DNA of 60,460 nt from Halobacillus litoralis. GTDB taxonomy: Bacteria; Bacillota; Bacilli; Bacillales; Halobacillaceae. The stretch is taken from the NCBI RefSeq assembly GCF_009856415.1, contig NZ_WMEZ01000012.1, forward strand, positions 1-60,460. The letters run 5' to 3'. Below the pieces are notes generated by a model, which was not told the DNA's origin, did not search any database, and saw only the letters and a list, made by a program, of their open reading frames with translations. The position numbers and the translations under genes were made by a program. Shown one piece after another: positions 7,302 through 20,618 of this stretch. Numbering within the stretch: position 1 is the first letter of the stretch; every line of letters begins with the position of its first letter.

Positions 7302-8042
7302 CTAGTAAAACACTTCCCATAGGAATAATCCTTGTGGCGGTGCCGTTTTCCCTGCTTCGTTACGGTTTTTCGATTCGATGATCCGTTTTATATCTTCAGG
7401 CTTACGTTCGTTTCTGCCGATCTCCAGCAAAGTTCCGACAAGAATTCGAACCATGTTATAGAGAAAGCCTGAGCCACGGAAGACAAAAACCATGTCATTT
7501 CCCTCTTTGGTTATCTCTGCTTTATAAATCGTCCGAACCTTGGCCCCTTTGATGTCTGTCTTCGGTGAACAAAAAGAGGTGAAATCATGCTCTCCCTCAA
7601 GATGCCTGCACGCTTCTCTCATCCGGTTGATGTCAAGTTCTGCGCGTACGTGGTGAGTATAATGACGGCGGAAGAGATCCGGCTCATGAGCCTGATGGAC
7701 ATAATAGCGGTACTCTTTCCCTTTCGTATCATATCTTGCATGGAATTCTTCAGAAACCTGATCGGCAGAAACGACTTGAATATCATCCGGAAGAAGCGAG
7801 TCCAATGCTCTTTTCCAATTAGCCATAGGAATATGGAGGGGCGTATCAAAGTGAATGACCTGACCGATCGCATGCACACGAGCATCCGTCCGTCCTGACG
7901 CGACCACTCTCACCTGATCTCCTTTATGCACTTTTCTTAACGCCTTTTCAAGCTCCGCCTGAATGGTATTCCCATTGGGCTGAACTTGATAGCCGGCGTA
8001 ATTCGTCCCATCATATCGGATGACCATTCGAATTCTTTTCAT
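7302..8042 (-). CDS. truA: tRNA pseudouridine(38-40) synthase TruA
   Basis: 246-residue enzyme that converts uridines 38, 39 and 40 in the tRNA anticodon arm to pseudouridine. The catalytic Asp is in SGRTDARVHA, and the C-terminal FLYNMVRILVGTLLEIG block is typical. The ATG at 8042 has GGAGG 8 bases upstream; the in-frame GTG at 8057 overlaps that ribosome-binding site and is rejected. It follows ecfT by 16 bases and is probably the last gene of that transcript. Confidence 0.95.
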   Translation of the reverse strand: MKRIRMVIRYDGTNYAGYQVQPNGNTIQAELEKALRKVHKGDQVRVVASGRTDARVHAIGQVIHFDTPLHIPMANWKRALDSLLPDDIQVVSADQVSEEFHARYDTKGKEYRYYVHQAHEPDLFRRHYTHHVRAELDINRMREACRHLEGEHDFTSFCSPKTDIKGAKVRTIYKAEITKEGNDMVFVFRGSGFLYNMVRILVGTLLEIGRNERKPEDIKRIIESKNRNEAGKTAPPQGLFLWEVFY

Positions 8043-8058
8043 AGAAAGTTCCTCCACA

Positions 8059-8856
8059 TCAGCTTCTCATCATGAATAGGGCGATGACTAATAGAGCAAA
8101 CAGGACGTACAAAGAAATATCAAGCTTTGATATCCTCAGCTCCCTTAGCTTTGTACGGCCTTCTCCTCCTTGATACCCGCGTGCTTCCATCGCCATAGCG
8201 AGCTCCTCTGCGCGTTTAAAGGCGCTAACGAACAAAGGGACTAGAAGAGGTACAATCGCCTTCACACGGTCCTTTAAAGCGCCTGTGCGAAAATCTACAC
8301 CTCGAGAGGCCTGGGCTTTGGAAATTTTCTCTGTCTCCTGCATCAATGTGGGAATGAAGCGGAGAGAGATCGACATCATCAACGCCAGTTCATGGACAGG
8401 GAACTTCACTTTTTTCAAGGGACCTAACAGCTCCTCGATCGCATCAGTGATTTCAATCGGCGTTGTTGTCAACGTAAGCAGTGAGGTTACAAGGATTAGG
8501 AGGAAGAATCTTAACGAAATAGCTCCTCCCTGCACGAGACCCTCTCTGTAAATATCCCAGCCAAATATGGAATAAACAACATCCCCTTCCCTCGTCACAA
8601 ACAAATGAAGGAGGAAAGTAAACACAATGAGGAACCAGACCGGTTTCAAACCTTTCATAATGTATCGAAATGGCACACGCGAAAGCAAGGCGCTTCCGAT
8701 AGCAAAGAGAGCAAGGACCCCGTAGCTCATAACAGAGTTAGCAAAAAATACGATCACAACATAAAAGAAAATGATAGCGATTTTCGAACGAGGGTCAAGG
8801 CGATGGATCACGGAATCTGTCGGGATATATTGACCGATTATCAAGGAGCTACTCAT
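8059..8856 (-). CDS. ecfT: ECF transporter T component (EcfT)
   Basis: 265-residue transmembrane coupling subunit of a group-II energy-coupling factor transporter, which serves many vitamin-specific S components. Several hydrophobic helices (about 28-56, 73-87, 112-130, 243-262) are visible. The two cytoplasmic coupling motifs that dock on the ATPases are Ser-Arg-Gly at 184-186 (AQASRG) and Ala-Arg-Gly at 225-227 (MEARGY). Start overlaps the end of ecfA2 by 8 bases, suggesting translational coupling. No S component is encoded nearby, as usual for this shared module. Confidence 0.95.
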   Translation of the reverse strand: MSSSLIIGQYIPTDSVIHRLDPRSKIAIIFFYVVIVFFANSVMSYGVLALFAIGSALLSRVPFRYIMKGLKPVWFLIVFTFLLHLFVTREGDVVYSIFGWDIYREGLVQGGAISLRFFLLILVTSLLTLTTTPIEITDAIEELLGPLKKVKFPVHELALMMSISLRFIPTLMQETEKISKAQASRGVDFRTGALKDRVKAIVPLLVPLFVSAFKRAEELAMAMEARGYQGGEGRTKLRELRISKLDISLYVLFALLVIALFMMRS

Positions 8857-9721
8857 GATCGCTGCCCCCTCTCACTTTGCGGGCTAATTCTTTTGCTAAC
8901 TCCGCTATGGTTTCACCTTTATATTCAAGTTCAATTCCAAATTCTTTCTCCGCTTTACTCAAAAAAGCGATGACTTCCGGAACATCCAACTGAACTTTCT
9001 CAAGGTCTTCCTTCTGGCGGAAGATCTCCAGTGGTGTCCCTTCTTTGTAAAGTTCCCCTTGGTTCATAATCAAAATGTAGTCGGCGTAGGCAAGGGCATC
9101 TTCCATACTATGAGTAACTAGAATGGTTGTCAGTCCCTTTTCATGATGAAGGTCATAAAACATGTCCATCACTTCTCTTTGGCCGCTTGGGTCGAGTCCT
9201 GCGGTGGGTTCATCTAAAACAAGGACCTCAGGTTCCATCGCGAGCACCCCCGATATAGCTACACGGCGCATCTGACCACCACTCAAGTCGAATGGCGAAC
9301 GATCGAGCAACTCTTCAGGCAGCTTCGTTGCTTTAACCGCTGCTTTCGTCCGGCGCTCGATCTCATCTTGGGGAACGCCAAAATTTTGCGGACCGAAAGC
9401 AATGTCTTTAGCAACTGTTTCTTCAAACAATTGGTGTTCAGGATATTGAAAAACAACGCCGACTTTTTCACGAAGTTCTCTCAATTGCTTGTTTTTAACA
9501 CCAGCTTCAATGGTATAGTCACCCAGCTGTATTTTCCCTTCGGTTGGCTGCAGCAGTCCGTTCAAGTGCTGGATCAGCGTCGACTTCCCTGAACCTGTGT
9601 GGCCAATCACAGCTACAAAAGATCCAGATTCGATTGAGAAGCTCATATCCTTCAGCGCTTTGTGTTCGAATGGACTGTTCGGTTGATAGGTATAGCTTAC
9701 GTGGTCAAACGAGATGTGCAT
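8849..9721 (-). CDS. ecfA2: ECF transporter ATPase A2
   Basis: 290-residue ABC ATPase. Visible in order: Walker [10 protein letters not shown] (about 40-48), Q-loop [12 protein letters not shown], signature [13 protein letters not shown], Walker [13 protein letters not shown] and switch VTHSMED. The QYPEHQLF Q-loop is typical of the A2 rather than A1 partner. Start ATG with GGAGG 4 bases upstream, inside the end of ecfA1 (25-base overlap). Confidence 0.95.
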   Translation of the reverse strand: MHISFDHVSYTYQPNSPFEHKALKDMSFSIESGSFVAVIGHTGSGKSTLIQHLNGLLQPTEGKIQLGDYTIEAGVKNKQLRELREKVGVVFQYPEHQLFEETVAKDIAFGPQNFGVPQDEIERRTKAAVKATKLPEELLDRSPFDLSGGQMRRVAISGVLAMEPEVLVLDEPTAGLDPSGQREVMDMFYDLHHEKGLTTILVTHSMEDALAYADYILIMNQGELYKEGTPLEIFRQKEDLEKVQLDVPEVIAFLSKAEKEFGIELEYKGETIAELAKELARKVRGGSDHE

Positions 9722-10536
9722 AAGTCCTCCAACAACTCCTGGTGATTGAGTGGCTCACGAGATAGGCTCAAACCTTCTGCTTTAAGGTGATCAGCCATTT
9801 TACTTACAAACGGAGTATCCAAGCCAATTTCAGTCAACTGTTCTTTTCTAGAGAATACGTCACGCGGTGACCCTTCCATCCAAACTTCGCCACCATTCAT
9901 GACAATCACTCTTGAAGCCATTGTCACTTCTTGAAGGTCATGGGTGATGGTCACTAATGACAGGTCTCTTTCCCGCTGGACGTCGCTTACGGTCTGCATG
10001 ATTTCTTTTCTACCTTTTGGGTCAAGCATGGCGGTTGCTTCATCAAGAATAATGAATTCGGGTGATACAGCAAGAACGCTGGCGATAGCCACCCGCTGTT
10101 TTTGACCGCCCGATAATCGGTGGGGTTCATGCTTTTCGTAAGCTTCCATACGTACAGAACTCAGGCTTTCTTTGATGCGCTCAACCATAAGTTCTCGACG
10201 CATGCCGTGGTTTTCCATTCCGAATGCGACGTCATCTCTGACCGTGGTCCCTACAAATTGGTTATCCGGATTTTGAAAAACCATCCCAACCTGTTTTCTG
10301 ACTTCCCATACGGTCTCAGGCGTCACTTTCATTCCATCAACAAAAATTTCCCCTTCTTGAGGAAATAAAAGTCCATTCATTAATTTAGCAATCGTCGACT
10401 TGCCAGAACCATTGTGACCGATGATGGCCACCCACTCATCTGGACCTATAGTGAAACTCACGTCCTTTAAAACCCAGGGCATGTCTTCCTGGTATTTAAA
10501 AGACACATGACGAAACTCGACTTGTCTCTCTCCCAT
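9697..10536 (-). CDS. ecfA1: ECF transporter ATPase A1
   Basis: 279-residue ABC ATPase, partner of EcfA2 in the asymmetric ATPase dimer. Walker [11 protein letters not shown]-loop [12 protein letters not shown], signature [12 protein letters not shown], Walker [13 protein letters not shown] and switch ITHDLQE are present. I place the start at 10536 (MGERQVEF), which has GAGGAGG 7 bases upstream; the longer frame to 10587 has no ribosome-binding site. First gene of ecfA1-ecfA2-ecfT-truA, behind the rplQ terminator; I see no convincing promoter in the 120-base gap, so some readthrough from the alpha operon may feed it. Confidence 0.94.
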   Translation of the reverse strand: MGERQVEFRHVSFKYQEDMPWVLKDVSFTIGPDEWVAIIGHNGSGKSTIAKLMNGLLFPQEGEIFVDGMKVTPETVWEVRKQVGMVFQNPDNQFVGTTVRDDVAFGMENHGMRRELMVERIKESLSSVRMEAYEKHEPHRLSGGQKQRVAIASVLAVSPEFIILDEATAMLDPKGRKEIMQTVSDVQRERDLSLVTITHDLQEVTMASRVIVMNGGEVWMEGSPRDVFSRKEQLTEIGLDTPFVSKMADHLKAEGLSLSREPLNHQELLEDLCTSRLTT

Positions 10537-10660
10537 CTGTGTTCCTCCTCTGCTCAACTGACTATTTCCCAGGAAATATGACACCATTTCCTATCAACCG
10601 AAGGATGGAACACCTAAATGTCGACCCCATCCTGACGGTATTTTCAACTATTTGGATATA

Positions 10661-10711
10661 AAAAAAGGGCTGGATGTAACCTCGCGATGAGATTCAGTCC
10701 TGCCCTTTAAC
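10661..10711 (-). terminator. Terminator at the end of the alpha operon (after rplQ)
   Basis: Minus-strand AAAGGGC and GCCCTTT close a long stem with further pairs (GGA/TCC, CTC/GAG), followed by T7. It lies 15 bases after the rplQ stop and ends the S10-spc-alpha supercluster. Confidence 0.85.
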
Positions 10712-10725
10712 CCTCATGGTATTCA

Positions 10726-11085
10726 TTAAACTAGTTCAATGATCGCCATTTTCGCTCCATCACCTTTACGCTCGCCTAGCTTAAGCACGCGAGTGTAACC
10801 ACCTTGACGGTCTTCATAGCGTGGGCCGATGTCAGAGAATAGCTTTTGCAAAGCTGTTTGCTCCCCTTCTTCGTCGGCTTGCGCGTTGTAAAGGAATGAT
10901 TCAGCTTGACGACGGGCATGTAGATCGCCGCGTTTCCCTAGTGTAATCATTTTTTCTACAACAGAACGAAGCTCTTTCGCTTTAGCTTCTGTTGTTTCCA
11001 AACGTTCGTGAATGATCAAGTCTGTCGCTAAGTTGCGAAGTAGCGCCATACGCTGATCACTTGTACGTCCTAGTTTTCTAGCCAT
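10726..11085 (-). CDS. rplQ: 50S ribosomal protein L17
   Basis: 119 residues, full length for the Bacillus protein. Starts [23 protein letters not shown], the conserved N terminus that lies on 23S rRNA at the base of the subunit, and ends in [14 protein letters not shown]. Last gene of the alpha operon, 45 bases behind rpoA and just before the terminator. Confidence 0.97.
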   Translation of the reverse strand: MARKLGRTSDQRMALLRNLATDLIIHERLETTEAKAKELRSVVEKMITLGKRGDLHARRQAESFLYNAQADEEGEQTALQKLFSDIGPRYEDRQGGYTRVLKLGERKGDGAKMAIIELV

Positions 11086-11130
11086 TGATAATCCCTCCCT
11101 TATCTGAAACTCTTAGATGTGTTCTATCTA

Positions 11131-12075
11131 TTAATCGTCTTTTCTTAGACCTAAGCCAAGTTCGTCCAACTTGTGCTTCACTTCTTCAAGTGACTTGCGA
11201 CCAAGGTTACGTACCTTCATCATGTCTTCTTCAGACTTATTCGCAAGTTCCTGCACTGTGTTGATGCCAGCGCGTTTCAAGCAGTTGTAAGAACGGACAG
11301 AAAGGTCAAGTTCTTCGATCGTCATTTCTAGAACTTTTTCTTTTTGGTCCTCTTCTTTTTCAACCATGATTTCAGCTTTTTGAGCTTCATCTGTAAGGCC
11401 TACAAAGATGTTGAGGTGTTCCATATAGATTTTAGCCCCAAGAGAGATCGCTTCTTCCGGACGAATGCTGCCATCCGTCCATACATCCAACGTCAACTTA
11501 TCAAAGTTAGATGTTTGACCGATTCTAGTGTTCTCTACTTGATACGTTACACGGGATACCGGCGTAAAAATAGAGTCAACTGGAATGACGCCAATTGGTT
11601 GATCCTCATGGTTGTTTCCTTCAGCCGGACGATATCCTCGGCCGCGTTCTGCTGTAATACGTGCACGGAAGCTGGAGTTGCTATCTAATGTTGCGATGTG
11701 AAGATCTGGATTCAGAACTTCTACATCACTGTCGTGCGTAATGTCAGCCGCTGTAACTTTTCCTTCACCCTGTACATCAATCTCCAAAGTCTTCTCTTCG
11801 TCGGAATAAACCTTCAAAGCTAGTTTCTTCAGATTCAGAATGACTGTGGTTACGTCTTCGACGACACCTTCAATGGTTGAGAACTCATGAAGGACCCCGT
11901 CAATTTGAACTGATGTGACAGCAGAGCCGGGAAGTGAGGATAATAGGATACGACGCAAGGAGTTCCCTAGAGTTGTACCATACCCACGCTCAAGCGGTTC
12001 TACGACGAACTTACCAAAAGTAGACTCATCGCTGATCTCGACCGTTTCAATCTTTGGCTTTTCAATTTCGATCAT
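11131..12075 (-). CDS. rpoA: RNA polymerase alpha subunit
   Basis: 314 residues, full length. The N-terminal domain (about 1-230) dimerises and nucleates core polymerase assembly ([20 protein letters not shown]). The C-terminal domain (about 245-314, with [16 protein letters not shown] and [11 protein letters not shown]) contacts UP elements and regulators. It lies within the alpha operon between rpsK and rplQ, with a 180-base gap before rpsK that contains a perfect hairpin. Confidence 0.98.
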   Translation of the reverse strand: MIEIEKPKIETVEISDESTFGKFVVEPLERGYGTTLGNSLRRILLSSLPGSAVTSVQIDGVLHEFSTIEGVVEDVTTVILNLKKLALKVYSDEEKTLEIDVQGEGKVTAADITHDSDVEVLNPDLHIATLDSNSSFRARITAERGRGYRPAEGNNHEDQPIGVIPVDSIFTPVSRVTYQVENTRIGQTSNFDKLTLDVWTDGSIRPEEAISLGAKIYMEHLNIFVGLTDEAQKAEIMVEKEEDQKEKVLEMTIEELDLSVRSYNCLKRAGINTVQELANKSEEDMMKVRNLGRKSLEEVKHKLDELGLGLRKDD

Positions 12076-12109
12076 TTACACTAAACCCTCCTTCAAAACG
12101 TCGAAACCC

Positions 12110-12132
12110 CGGTTAGACAATAGGTCTAACCG
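12110..12132 (-). other. Perfect hairpin in the rpsK-rpoA intergenic region
   Basis: Nine pairs (CGGTTAGAC / GTCTAACCG) around a 5-base loop, not followed by a T run in the direction of rpoA. It may be an mRNA-processing or stability element in front of rpoA. A second weaker pairing (GCAGT / ACTGC) lies around 12149-12172. Confidence 0.5.
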
Positions 12133-12255
12133 AAATTCCTCAGGTAGGCAGTCCCGATAAAAAGACAACTGCATATTTTCTCTGTCTACTGCGGTGCTGA
12201 TATAAAAGCTATCATAACCCATTATAGACAGGGTGACAAATTCTATTCAGAACTA

Positions 12256-12651
<396 letters not shown>

Positions 12652-12681
12652 ATAGTTAGCTTACCTCCTTTGTGTTGCTTA

Positions 12682-13047
12682 TTATTTACGTTTGTTAGCC
12701 ACGGTACGACGTGGGCCTTTACGTGTACGAGAGTTGTTTTTCGTCTTCTGTCCGCGAAGTGGAAGTCCACGACGGTGACGGATTCCGCGATAAGAACCGA
12801 TCTCGATCAAACGCTTGATGTTAAGAGAGTTCTCACGACGAAGGTCACCTTCCGTGTTGTGTTGTTCCACTGCTTTACGGATTTTACCTAGTTCGTCTTC
12901 TGTAAGATCGCGAACGCGAGTGCTTTCAGAAACGCCAGCTTCAGCTAGTACGTCTTTGGCAAGGGATTTACCGATACCGTAAACGTAAGTTAGGGATACG
13001 ACTACTCGCTTGTCACGAGGAATATCTACACCTGCAATACGTGCCAT
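12682..13047 (-). CDS. rpsM: 30S ribosomal protein S13
   Basis: 121 residues, full length. N terminus [15 protein letters not shown] and the [19 protein letters not shown] tail are typical. It sits in the head of the small subunit and bridges to L5. Follows rpmJ by 24 bases in the alpha operon. Confidence 0.98.
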   Translation of the reverse strand: MARIAGVDIPRDKRVVVSLTYVYGIGKSLAKDVLAEAGVSESTRVRDLTEDELGKIRKAVEQHNTEGDLRRENSLNIKRLIEIGSYRGIRHRRGLPLRGQKTKNNSRTRKGPRRTVANKRK

Positions 13048-13071
13048 AAGTTACGTGCACCTCCTTCAGTT

Positions 13072-13409
<338 letters not shown>

Positions 13410-13432
<23 letters not shown>

Positions 13433-13745
13433 CGAGTTGATCTCCCTTCTTCAAATCAGTCACTGCTTCATTGACATATTTTGATACGGCAAATCGAAGC
13501 TTGCCATTTGTGACACGACCAGTTTCCAGAAGGCTGTCCTGGACTTCCGGAGAGATGAAATCCATAAGCTCAACATGTTGCAAATTCTTTTTCTTTGGTC
13601 GATCATACTTACGTTTCTCTCCGTCGGCAAGCAGCACAAAGCGGCCATCCAGTACATCGATTACTACCGCGTACTGTCCTGCCTCACGCCCCTGCACAAT
13701 ACGAACAATTTGACCTATTCGCGGACTCGACTCAGATTCGTTCAA
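13410..13745 (-). CDS. KOW-domain RNA-binding protein (YbzG-like)
   Basis: 111 residues. An N-terminal KOW motif ([24 protein letters not shown], about 10-33) resembles archaeal/eukaryotic L14e, followed by a basic segment ([10 protein letters not shown]). B. subtilis has a small KOW protein (YbzG) at the same place between map and infA. The start is a TTG at 13745 with AAGGTGAT about 5 bases upstream. The end overlaps infA by 23 bases, so the two are probably co-translated. A role in ribosome or RNA binding is inference from the fold and location. Confidence 0.85.
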
Positions 13746-13761
13746 AAACGATCACCTTCAT

Positions 13762-15182
<1,421 letters not shown>

Positions 15183-15201
15183 TCATTAGCTTTCACGCTA
15201 A

Positions 15202-16494
15202 TTATTTAATGAATCCTTGATAGTGGCGCTTCACAAGCTGACTTTCCAGCTGCTTCATGATCTGCAAGGCAACCCCTACAACGATCAGCAAGCCGGTTCC
15301 TCCGATTTGGATACTTGGTGGCAACTGAGCGGCAGAGCCCAAGATGATCGGCAGGATAGAGACAGCTGCAAGGAAGATGGATCCTACGAACGTCAATCGG
15401 TACATCACACGAGTCAAATACGTTTCCGTATTGGCTCCAGGACGAATCCCCGGGATATACCCGCCTTGCTTCTTCAAGTTTTCAGCCATTTGTTCTGGAT
15501 TTACCTGAACAAATGTATAGAAATAAGTGAAAGCAATAATCAACGCAACATAGATAATCATTCCAGGCCAGTTTTGATAATCAAATATATATTGAATGAC
15601 GGAGGCGACTTCGCTGTTCTCAAAAAGTCCAGCGACGGTTCTTGGTGCGATAATGAAAGATATCGCAAAGATGACCGGGATAACTCCTGCAGCATTCACT
15701 TTCAGTGGTAAGTGAGTAGAATGCCCACCTACTGGCGAACGGTTAACCAACCGTTTTGCATATTGAATAGGAATCTTACGAAGGGCTTGTTGGATGAAGA
15801 TAACTCCCACAACAACCGCAACAATAACAAGTACAATCAGAGCGATGATGACCAAGTTGATGAACAATTCTTCTCCGGCACCGGAAATGTATTGATCGTA
15901 CAACTGGTTCACACCGGTCGGGATTGCAGCAACAATTCCTGCAAAAATCAGGATGGAAATACCATTTCCAACGCCGTGTTCAGTGATTTGCTCACCAAGC
16001 CACATAAGAAACGCTGTACCGCCTGTCAAGACAAGAGCAATGATTAAGAATTTCGTAACTCCTGGATCAGCGATCAATTGACCGCCAGCCAGTGCATTAA
16101 ACCCTATAGACATGCCGATGGCTTGAATGAAAGCGAGCACGATCGTTCCATAGCGGGTAAACTGAGCTAATTTTCGACGGCCGACTTCACCTTGCTTTTT
16201 CCATTCCGCAAACTTAGGAACGACGTCCATCTGCAACAATTGCATGATGATGGAAGCTGTAATGTAGGGCATGATCCCCATAGCGAAGATGGAGAAGTTT
16301 TGTAATGCCCCGCCTCCGAACGTGTTCAGGAAACCGAACGCATTCTGTTCATCCATGAAATTGATGGCTTCTCTATTTGTAAAAGGAACCGGGATGAATG
16401 TTCCCAGGCGAAAAACAATGAGCATCAATAAAGTGAAAATAATCTTCCGTCGAATATCACCCACGCGCATAAAATTGGAGATTGTCCGGAACAT
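15202..16494 (-). CDS. secY: Protein translocase channel subunit SecY
   Basis: 430-residue ten-helix membrane channel of the Sec system, partner of SecE (encoded at 42782) and SecA. Typical segments include FIPVPFTN and FGGGALQNFSIFAMGIMPYI at the N-terminal half and the QYAKRLVNRSPVGG loop. The ATG overlaps the rplO stop by one base (TAATG). Confidence 0.98.
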   Translation of the reverse strand: MFRTISNFMRVGDIRRKIIFTLLMLIVFRLGTFIPVPFTNREAINFMDEQNAFGFLNTFGGGALQNFSIFAMGIMPYITASIIMQLLQMDVVPKFAEWKKQGEVGRRKLAQFTRYGTIVLAFIQAIGMSIGFNALAGGQLIADPGVTKFLIIALVLTGGTAFLMWLGEQITEHGVGNGISILIFAGIVAAIPTGVNQLYDQYISGAGEELFINLVIIALIVLVIVAVVVGVIFIQQALRKIPIQYAKRLVNRSPVGGHSTHLPLKVNAAGVIPVIFAISFIIAPRTVAGLFENSEVASVIQYIFDYQNWPGMIIYVALIIAFTYFYTFVQVNPEQMAENLKKQGGYIPGIRPGANTETYLTRVMYRLTFVGSIFLAAVSILPIILGSAAQLPPSIQIGGTGLLIVVGVALQIMKQLESQLVKRHYQGFIK

Positions 16495-16934
16495 TAAATC
16501 ACCTCAGTTTGACCGCCCGCTGCTTCAATTGCTTCTTTCGCGGAAGCAGAGAACTTGTGAGCTTTCACTGTAAGTTTCTTTTCGATTGAACCTTTAGCTA
16601 GTACTTTGATTCCGGCTTTTTGGTTGCTTACCACACCAGACTCTAGCAATAGCTCAGGAGTAACCTCTGTGCCTTCTTCGAAGCGATTCAGTGCATCAAG
16701 GTTGATAATCGCAAATTCCTTACGGTGAACGTTAGTGAAACCACGCTTAGGCAGGCGTTGGAAAAGTGGCATTTGACCACCCTCGAAACCTGGACGAGTT
16801 TTACTTCCTGAACGCTGACCTTGACCTTTATGACCACGGCCGGAAGTTTTACCATTACCAGATGCCATACCACGACCTACGCGGTTACGTTCTTTACGAG
16901 TACCTTTAGCAGGTTTTAGTTCATGCAGTTTCAT
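16494..16934 (-). CDS. rplO: 50S ribosomal protein L15
   Basis: 146 residues. N terminus [22 protein letters not shown] and [18 protein letters not shown] are diagnostic. Start at 16934 has AAGGAGGTG 6 bases upstream; the upstream in-frame codon at 16943 lies inside that site. Late assembly protein of the large subunit. Confidence 0.98.
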   Translation of the reverse strand: MKLHELKPAKGTRKERNRVGRGMASGNGKTSGRGHKGQGQRSGSKTRPGFEGGQMPLFQRLPKRGFTNVHRKEFAIINLDALNRFEEGTEVTPELLLESGVVSNQKAGIKVLAKGSIEKKLTVKAHKFSASAKEAIEAAGGQTEVI

Positions 16935-16964
16935 GCGTTGCACCTCCTTATATCTTTTGTAGAA

Positions 16965-17147
16965 TTAAACTTCTTTTACCGAAACTAGGTGAGACACCTT
17001 ATTAGCCATACCTCGGATCGCTGGGTTATCTTCAAGTACGACAGTTTGACGGATCTTATTCAGACCTAGCGCCTTGACAGTAGAGCGCTGATCTTGCGGT
17101 CTACCAATAACACTGCGCGTGAGGGTAATTTCTAACTGTTTAGCCAT
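16965..17147 (-). CDS. rpmD: 50S ribosomal protein L30
   Basis: 60 residues, full length, with [21 protein letters not shown]. Part of the spc operon between rpsE (18 bases) and rplO. Confidence 0.98.
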   Translation of the reverse strand: MAKQLEITLTRSVIGRPQDQRSTVKALGLNKIRQTVVLEDNPAIRGMANKVSHLVSVKEV

Positions 17148-17165
17148 TTTATTTCCCTCCTTATC

Positions 17166-17663
17166 CTACAGTTCTTCTACTGATTTACCACGAAGTTTAG
17201 CGACGTCTTCTGCACGCTTAAGCTCGCTAAGTCCAGTGATTGTAGCACGTACCATGTTGATTGGCGTGTTAGAACCAAGTGACTTAGATAGGATGTCTTG
17301 AACACCTGCAAGCTCAAGTACCGCACGGACAGGTCCACCAGCGATAACTCCGGTACCTTCTGCTGCTGGTTTCATAAGAATGTTACCTGCACCAAAACGT
17401 CCGTTGATTTCGTGAGGAATTGTCGTGTTCTTCACTGGTACTGTGATTAGATTTTTCTTAGCATCATCAATGGCTTTTTTGATCGCTTCCGGTACCTCTT
17501 GGGCTTTCCCTGTACCGAATCCGACATGACCATTTTTATCTCCTACTACAACCAAAGCAGCAAAACGGAAACGACGTCCACCTTTAACTACCTTAGCTAC
17601 ACGGTTGATGGTAACTACGCGTTCTTCAAGATCAAGTTTGTTAGGGTCGATGTTTGTAATCAT
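17166..17663 (-). CDS. rpsE: 30S ribosomal protein S5
   Basis: 165 residues. Double-stranded-RNA-binding-like N domain ([20 protein letters not shown]) followed by the S5 C domain ([20 protein letters not shown]). It lines the mRNA entry tunnel. The VVKGGRRF loop, where spectinomycin-resistance changes arise, looks wild type. Confidence 0.98.
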   Translation of the reverse strand: MITNIDPNKLDLEERVVTINRVAKVVKGGRRFRFAALVVVGDKNGHVGFGTGKAQEVPEAIKKAIDDAKKNLITVPVKNTTIPHEINGRFGAGNILMKPAAEGTGVIAGGPVRAVLELAGVQDILSKSLGSNTPINMVRATITGLSELKRAEDVAKLRGKSVEEL

Positions 17664-17683
17664 TTATGTCCCTCCTTTAACTA

Positions 17684-18046
17684 TTAAAATTCTAGGCCGG
17701 CTTCGCGAGCGGCTTCAGCTAGTGCTTTCACACGTCCATGATACAAGTAACCTCCACGGTCGAATACAACAACTTTAAAACCGTTGTCGATCGCACGCTT
17801 AGCCACTAATTCACCGACTTTTTGAGCAGCCTCGACATTGCCTGTAGCATCAAGGTTGAAGTCATTGTCGACAGTAGACGCACTTGCTACTGTTACTTGG
17901 CTTTCATCGTTGATTAGCTGAGCATAAATGTGTTTGTTAGAGCGATATACGTTCAAGCGTGGGCGTTCAGCTGTGCCAAAGACGTTCTTACGAACGCGTG
18001 CATGACGCTTTTTACGTACGACATTTTTATCTGCCTTCGTGATCAT
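17684..18046 (-). CDS. rplR: 50S ribosomal protein L18
   Basis: 120 residues. [19 protein letters not shown] begins the basic N terminus, and [20 protein letters not shown] the conserved end; it carries 5S rRNA with L5. The ATG at 18046 is chosen because GGAGTGA lies just upstream; the GTG at 18055 is inside that site. Confidence 0.97.
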   Translation of the reverse strand: MITKADKNVVRKKRHARVRKNVFGTAERPRLNVYRSNKHIYAQLINDESQVTVASASTVDNDFNLDATGNVEAAQKVGELVAKRAIDNGFKVVVFDRGGYLYHGRVKALAEAAREAGLEF

Positions 18047-18081
18047 CAGGGTCACTCCTTTCTATACGTTAGCTACGAACC

Positions 18082-18618
18082 TTACTTAGCTGTTTTACCT
18101 TCTTTTCTGCGTACATATTCGCCTTCGTAGCGAATTCCTTTACCTTTATAAGGCTCTGGAGGACGGATCGCACGAATCTTCGCAGCGACAGCACCAACAA
18201 GTTCTTTGTCGATCCCTTTAACTGTTACTTTCGTGTTGGATGGAACTTCGATTTCGATACCTTCATGGTTATCGACTTCAACAGGGTGAGAGTAACCAGC
18301 GTTGATTACAACATTTTGCCCCTGTTTTTGCGCACGGTAACCTACACCAATGATTTCAAGACTCTTCTCATAGCCTTTAGAAACACCTTCAACCATGTTA
18401 CCGATCAGGCTGCGGGTAGTACCGTGAAGAGCACGGTGTTCTTTGTGGTCGCTCGGACGAGCTACAGTAAGAACGTTGTCCTCTACTTTAACTGTGATGT
18501 CCTTGTGGAATGTACGAGTCAATTCCCCTTTAGGACCTTTAACTGTAATCGTGTTGTTATCCTGGGTGATTTCTACACCTTCAGGAATTTCAAGTGATTT
18601 TAAACCTACGCGAGACAT
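18082..18618 (-). CDS. rplF: 50S ribosomal protein L6
   Basis: 178 residues, two repeated L6 domains (about 10-82 and 90-165) ending [24 protein letters not shown]. It sits near the sarcin-ricin loop and factor-binding site. Confidence 0.98.
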   Translation of the reverse strand: MSRVGLKSLEIPEGVEITQDNNTITVKGPKGELTRTFHKDITVKVEDNVLTVARPSDHKEHRALHGTTRSLIGNMVEGVSKGYEKSLEIIGVGYRAQKQGQNVVINAGYSHPVEVDNHEGIEIEVPSNTKVTVKGIDKELVGAVAAKIRAIRPPEPYKGKGIRYEGEYVRRKEGKTAK

Positions 18619-18648
18619 ATTTTTGCACCTCCTGTCTGATCTGTTTTT

Positions 18649-19047
18649 TTACCAGACGTAAGCTAGAACTTCGCCACCGATGGCTTGTTCGCGAGCTTCT
18701 TTGTCTGTCAATACACCTTTTGAAGTGGAAACGACGGCTACGCCTAGACCGTTAAGAACTTTCGGAAGTTCTTCAGCGTTAGCGTAAACACGTAGACCTG
18801 GCTTACTGATACGTTTCACACCAGTGATAACACGCTCGTTGTTCTGACCGTACTTAAGGAAGATGCGAAGAACTCCTTGTTTGTTGTCTTCAACAAATTC
18901 GTAGTCACGTACAAAACCTTCACGCTTAAGGATATCAGCAATTTCTTTCTTCACGTTGGAAGCTGGTAGTTCAAGCTTCTCGTGACGTACCATGTTTGCG
19001 TTACGAATACGCGTCAGCATATCTGCAATTGGATCTGTCATTGTCAT
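18649..19047 (-). CDS. rpsH: 30S ribosomal protein S8
   Basis: 132 residues beginning [18 protein letters not shown] and ending GGEVLAYVW, the family hallmarks. Primary binder of the 16S central domain. Confidence 0.98.
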   Translation of the reverse strand: MTMTDPIADMLTRIRNANMVRHEKLELPASNVKKEIADILKREGFVRDYEFVEDNKQGVLRIFLKYGQNNERVITGVKRISKPGLRVYANAEELPKVLNGLGVAVVSTSKGVLTDKEAREQAIGGEVLAYVW

Positions 19048-19077
19048 AACTCATTTACCTCCTTCCCGAATTCGGGT

Positions 19078-19275
<198 letters not shown>

Positions 19276-19289
19276 TTATAGTTAGCTCA

Positions 19290-19829
19290 TTATTTTTGGA
19301 ACGGCATACCGAACTGAGCTAGAAGTTCACGTGCATCTTCGTCAGAGTCAGCTGTAGTGACAATAACGATATCCATACCACGCACTTTGTTTACTTTATC
19401 GTAATCGATTTCTGGGAAAATCAATTGCTCTTTAACACCAAGCGTGTAGTTTCCACGACCGTCGAAAGCTTTCTTAGAAATACCACGGAAGTCACGCACA
19501 CGTGGAAGAGATACGGCGATCAGTTTTTGGAGGAATTCGTACATGCGCTCTCCACGAAGTGTAACCTTCGCACCGATTGGCATACCTTCACGTAGGCGGA
19601 ATCCTGCAATTGATTTCTTCGCTTTAGTGATAACTGGTTTCTGTCCAGTGATCAATGTTAGTTCTTCTACAGCTGTGTCAAGTGCTTTCGCGTTTTGAAC
19701 AGCATCACCTACACCCATGTTGACAACGATTTTCTCAACTTTTGGTGTTTGCATGATGGAGTCATATTCAAATTTGTTCATCAAAGATGAGACAACTTCT
19801 TCTTGATATTGTTTCTTTAGTTCGTTCAT
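19290..19829 (-). CDS. rplE: 50S ribosomal protein L5
   Basis: 179 residues, full length, with [18 protein letters not shown] and [20 protein letters not shown]. Binds 5S rRNA and contacts S13 and P-site tRNA. Lies between rplX and rpsN. Confidence 0.98.
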   Translation of the reverse strand: MNELKKQYQEEVVSSLMNKFEYDSIMQTPKVEKIVVNMGVGDAVQNAKALDTAVEELTLITGQKPVITKAKKSIAGFRLREGMPIGAKVTLRGERMYEFLQKLIAVSLPRVRDFRGISKKAFDGRGNYTLGVKEQLIFPEIDYDKVNKVRGMDIVIVTTADSDEDARELLAQFGMPFQK

Positions 19830-19855
19830 CGTGTGGCCCTCCTTTCTTCTATGGC

Positions 19856-20167
19856 TTATTTATCTAGTGCTTCACCAGATTTTTTCGCGATACGAACTTT
19901 CTTGCCGTCCTCGACTTTGTAACCAACACGTGTCGGCTCACCAGTCTTAGGGTCGATTGGCATTACGTTGGATACGTGGATCGCAGCTTCTTGTGTTAGG
20001 ATTCCACCTTGTGGATTTTCCTGAGAAGGCTTCGCGTGCTTCTTCACTTCGTTCACACCTTCAACAAGAACACGATCTTTCTTCGGATAAGCTTCAAGGA
20101 TTGTTCCTTGCTTGCCTTTATCCTTACCAGTAATCACCATTACTTTGTCACCTTTTTTTACGTGCAT
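19856..20167 (-). CDS. rplX: 50S ribosomal protein L24
   Basis: 103 residues with a KOW motif near the N terminus ([17 protein letters not shown]). Assembly initiator of the large subunit. Follows rplN by 40 bases. Confidence 0.98.
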   Translation of the reverse strand: MHVKKGDKVMVITGKDKGKQGTILEAYPKKDRVLVEGVNEVKKHAKPSQENPQGGILTQEAAIHVSNVMPIDPKTGEPTRVGYKVEDGKKVRIAKKSGEALDK

Positions 20168-20207
20168 TCTTCGCGCACCTCCTTAACAAGGCTTTTCATT
20201 CAGGCTT

Positions 20208-20576
20208 TTATAATACTTCTGGAGCTAGAGATACAATCTTCATGAATTTAGCATCACGAAGTTCACGAGCTACCGGTCCAAAGATACGAGTACCGCGTGG
20301 TCCTTTGTCATCACGCACGATTACTGCTGCGTTTTCATCAAAACGGATGTAAGAACCATCTTTACGGCGCACTCCACTCTTAGAACGTACGATAACAGCT
20401 TTAACAACTTCACCTTTTTTAACAACGCCCCCTGGTGTTGCCTGCTTCACAGTAGCAGTGATGATATCACCAATGTTAGCTGTTTTGCGGCCGGATCCAC
20501 CCAATACTTTGATCGTTTGGATTTCACGAGCACCAGAGTTATCTGCGACTTTCAGACGAGATTCCTGTTGAATCAT
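20208..20576 (-). CDS. rplN: 50S ribosomal protein L14
   Basis: 122 residues with [19 protein letters not shown] and the [12 protein letters not shown] segment. Contacts 16S rRNA helix 14 at the subunit interface. Confidence 0.98.
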   Translation of the reverse strand: MIQQESRLKVADNSGAREIQTIKVLGGSGRKTANIGDIITATVKQATPGGVVKKGEVVKAVIVRSKSGVRRKDGSYIRFDENAAVIVRDDKGPRGTRIFGPVARELRDAKFMKIVSLAPEVL

Positions 20577-20618
20577 ACAATGTAACCTCCCTTCGGATTA
20601 ACTCCGAGCGAACTTTAT